A program made the position numbers and the translations under genes. Below the pieces are notes generated by a model. The model had not been told where the DNA came from and made no database searches. It saw only the letters and a list, made by a program, of their open reading frames with translations. Source: Trueperaceae bacterium (lineage in GTDB: Bacteria > Deinococcota > Deinococci > Deinococcales > Trueperaceae). From it: 6,517 bases of DNA. The DNA lies in assembly GCA_024636105.1 (NCBI GenBank), contig JAGXHO010000138.1:1-6517 (forward strand), given 5' to 3'. Positions 5,172 through 6,517 of this stretch are shown here, one piece after another. Each line of letters opens with the position of its first letter. Within the stretch, counting starts at the first letter, position 1.

Positions 5172-6455
5172 TCACCGGAAGTAGTTGCGGATGACCTCTT
5201 GGTACGTCACGGGGACCTCGCCCTCGGTGAGCGCCTCCTCGACGGCCCGCCGGAAGGCGGCGCCTGCCGCACCTGCGGGGAACGACTCCTCCCCCTCGGC
5301 CCCGGGCAGCGCGACGCCGCCGATCGGCGTCTCCGGTCCCGCACCGAGGATGGAGGGGAGCGCGTCGGGCGAGCGCGGGTCCTCACCGACGGCGTCCGCT
5401 GCATCGCCCTCGGCGCCGGCGCCGAGGCCGGCGTCTCCGGGATCCTCCCCCGGGTCGACGCCCGCGGCGCCGGCCTGGGACCCGTTCTCGCCATCGGGTG
5501 CTCCATCGGCGACGTCGTCCGGCGCCCCGTCGCCGGGGGCGTCGGCTTGACCGCGCTCGTCGCCGTCGCCCGCCTCGTCGCCCGCCCGCTCCTCGCCGAC
5601 CCCCTCGCCTTCGCCCGTCTCGTCGCCGGACGGATCGCCGTCGCCGCCGGGATCGGGGGCGTTCTCGCCGACCTCGCCACCCTCTTCGCGCTCGCCCCCC
5701 TCCGCGGATCGCGGTTCGTCGGTCGCATCCGGGTCGTCCTCCGCGCCGTCCGCTGCTTCCCCGGCGGCGGGCTCGACCTCCCGTTCGCGCAGCCCTTCGA
5801 CGAAGCGCTCGAGCGCGTCGCGCTCCGAGGCGCGTCCGTCGGCACCGCTGCCGTCGCCCACCCCACCGTCGCCCCCGGGCGCACCCGTCGAGGCTTCATC
5901 GCTGCGCGGCGCCGCGGGATCGGCGGCCGGTGCCTCCTCGGTGGGCGGCAGGTCGGCGGGTTCCGCACCGGCGGGCGGAGCGAACGGCGACGGGCTCGGG
6001 GCGCCCGGCGACGCGCCCGTGGCCGACCAGGGTGCGGACCACGGGACGCCGACGAACGCCCCCCAAGCCCAGAGCGTGGCCGCGAGCAGGACAGCGGGTA
6101 GCCACCAAGGCGTGGGTTGGGGGAGCGCGACGTCGCGGATCGCCAACCGTCCTTGCGTGCGCACGGCTTCGAACAGCCCGAGGCCGTCCGCGCGCTCTCC
6201 GGCCTCGATCGCGGTCTCGTACGCGAGGCCGGCGCGCGTGCCGACCCAGCGCAGGGCCTGGGGCTTCCGGTCGCGTTGTGGCCATGCGAGACCGAACGCC
6301 GCGGCCACCACGACCGCCGCCGCGTGCACGCCCGTCGGCGCCGCGAGGGTCAGCGCGGCCAGGGAGGCCACCGCCGCGAGCGCGGCCGCCGCCGTGGTCC
6401 GCCGCGCCCGCGACCATCGGCGCGCCACCCGCTCGTGAAGCAGCGGTGGCTTCAT
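5172..6455 (-). CDS. Membrane protein with three TM helices and a long acidic disordered region, unknown function
   Basis: 427 residues, family not recognised. Residues 1-20 are basic (VARRWSRARR). Predicted membrane segments are about 21-39, 43-58 and 117-137. A 58-residue loop between segments 2 and 3 carries basic flanks (PQRDRKPQ). By the positive-inside rule, residues 138-427 are outside the cytoplasmic membrane. That part begins with a Pro/Ser/Ala linker (140-185) and then runs to about 365 in Asp/Glu/Gly-rich low complexity (for example GEGEGVGEERAGDEAGDGDE, 281-300). The only helix-like interruption is ERDALERFVEGLRERE (211-226). The end is ordered: AFRRAVEEALTEGE, then VPVTYQEVIRNYFR. 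The protein has only two lysines (2 and 64) and no cysteine. The ATG start overlaps the upstream stop (ATGA) behind GGGGAG. The 'xVPxxYxxxIRxYF' tail resembles tails of membrane proteins in MoxR/DUF58/VWA operons, which is a tentative link. Confidence 0.8.
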   Translation of the reverse strand: MKPPLLHERVARRWSRARRTTAAAALAAVASLAALTLAAPTGVHAAAVVVAAAFGLAWPQRDRKPQALRWVGTRAGLAYETAIEAGERADGLGLFEAVRTQGRLAIRDVALPQPTPWWLPAVLLAATLWAWGAFVGVPWSAPWSATGASPGAPSPSPFAPPAGAEPADLPPTEEAPAADPAAPRSDEASTGAPGGDGGVGDGSGADGRASERDALERFVEGLREREVEPAAGEAADGAEDDPDATDEPRSAEGGEREEGGEVGENAPDPGGDGDPSGDETGEGEGVGEERAGDEAGDGDERGQADAPGDGAPDDVADGAPDGENGSQAGAAGVDPGEDPGDAGLGAGAEGDAADAVGEDPRSPDALPSILGAGPETPIGGVALPGAEGEESFPAGAAGAAFRRAVEEALTEGEVPVTYQEVIRNYFR

Positions 6456-6517
6456 CGGAGCTGCTCCCCAGGTTCGCTGGCCGCGGAGCGGACGCGACGC
6501 GCCCAGAGGAGAATGCC
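6452..6517 (-). CDS. C-terminal end of an upstream membrane-type protein (cut by window edge)
   Basis: The last 21 codons plus TGA of a gene entering from the right: GILLWARRVRSAASEPGEQLR. A hydrophobic end (GILLW) followed by arginines looks like the exit of a final membrane helix into a short cytoplasmic tail, as in BatA/VWA-type or DUF4175-like envelope proteins. Its TGA (6452-6454) overlaps the ATG of the next gene in the four bases ATGA, showing an operon with coupled translation. Too little is visible to name it. Confidence 0.6.
   Translation of the reverse strand, partial: GILLWARRVRSAASEPGEQLR
6457..6469 (-). promoter_or_regulatory. Shine-Dalgarno inside a small dyad, acidic membrane-protein gene
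   Basis: GGGGAG (6464-6469) stands 8 nt before the ATG at 6455. It overlaps the dyad GGAGCAGCTCC (6457-6467), which could fold and hide the site until ribosomes finishing the upstream gene open it. This fits the ATGA overlap. The ribosome-binding site is well supported; the masking is inference. Confidence 0.5.

Noticed and set aside
5154..6101. 315-codon open frame on the plus strand opposite the acidic membrane-protein gene, with hydrophobic stretches
   Set aside because: It is antisense to the Asp/Glu/Gly codons of the minus gene (GAC/GAG/GGC read backwards give Val/Leu/Ala). It lacks a ribosome-binding site and resembles no family. The minus frame has the ribosome-binding site, ATGA overlap, membrane helices and ordered tail.

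Overview
The window is very GC-rich DNA (about 70% G+C by eye), densely packed with genes and free of mobile-element, CRISPR, tRNA or rRNA signatures. I would place it tentatively in the Deinococcota, near Truepera. This rests on the high GC, a MalE with a Sec (non-lipoprotein) signal peptide, a cysteinyl-tRNA synthetase of the 'TDVGHLT...DEGEDK' subtype, and promoter -10 elements lying 5-6 nt upstream of start codons (leaderless-type starts, common in Deinococcus). This placement is inference; no marker gene fixes it.

Layout, left to right. (1) Positions 1-1406, minus strand: the N-terminal end of a MalF-like ABC permease (cut by the window edge), preceded in transcription order by a complete MalE-like maltose/maltodextrin-binding protein. 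A perfect 13-bp stem-loop lies between the two genes. (2) Positions 1407-1604: a 198-bp gap with a recognisable sigma70-type promoter for malE, two short dyads and a run of degenerate 12-13 bp repeats next to the dprA stop. (3) Positions 1605-4295, minus strand: dprA (DNA-processing protein of transformation) downstream of cysS (cysteinyl-tRNA synthetase), 84 bp apart and probably co-transcribed. (4) Positions 4296-4537: a 242-bp divergent control region. It holds a TAGCTT -10 box facing cysS, a TAGCCT -10 box facing yigZ, an 8-bp palindrome midway between them, and a 36-codon ORF starting at the predicted transcription start on the cysS side. (5) Positions 4538-5146, plus strand: an IMPACT/YigZ-family protein. 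(6) Positions 5172-6517, minus strand: an unnamed 427-residue protein with three predicted membrane segments and a very long acidic, disordered extracytoplasmic region. It is translationally coupled by an ATGA overlap to the tail of another membrane-type protein that runs off the right edge.

How the genes fit together: malE-malF form the start of a sugar-import operon with its own promoter. cysS-dprA is a housekeeping/competence pair driven divergently from yigZ. The right-hand pair is part of a larger minus-strand operon, possibly of the MoxR/DUF58/VWA envelope type, though that is only suggested by the shape of the proteins. The least explained objects are the acidic 427-residue membrane protein, the malE-malF stem-loop with the apparently non-canonical malF start beside it, and the small ORF in front of cysS. 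Most of the conserved genes are ordinary, and I see no convincing new multi-gene system.
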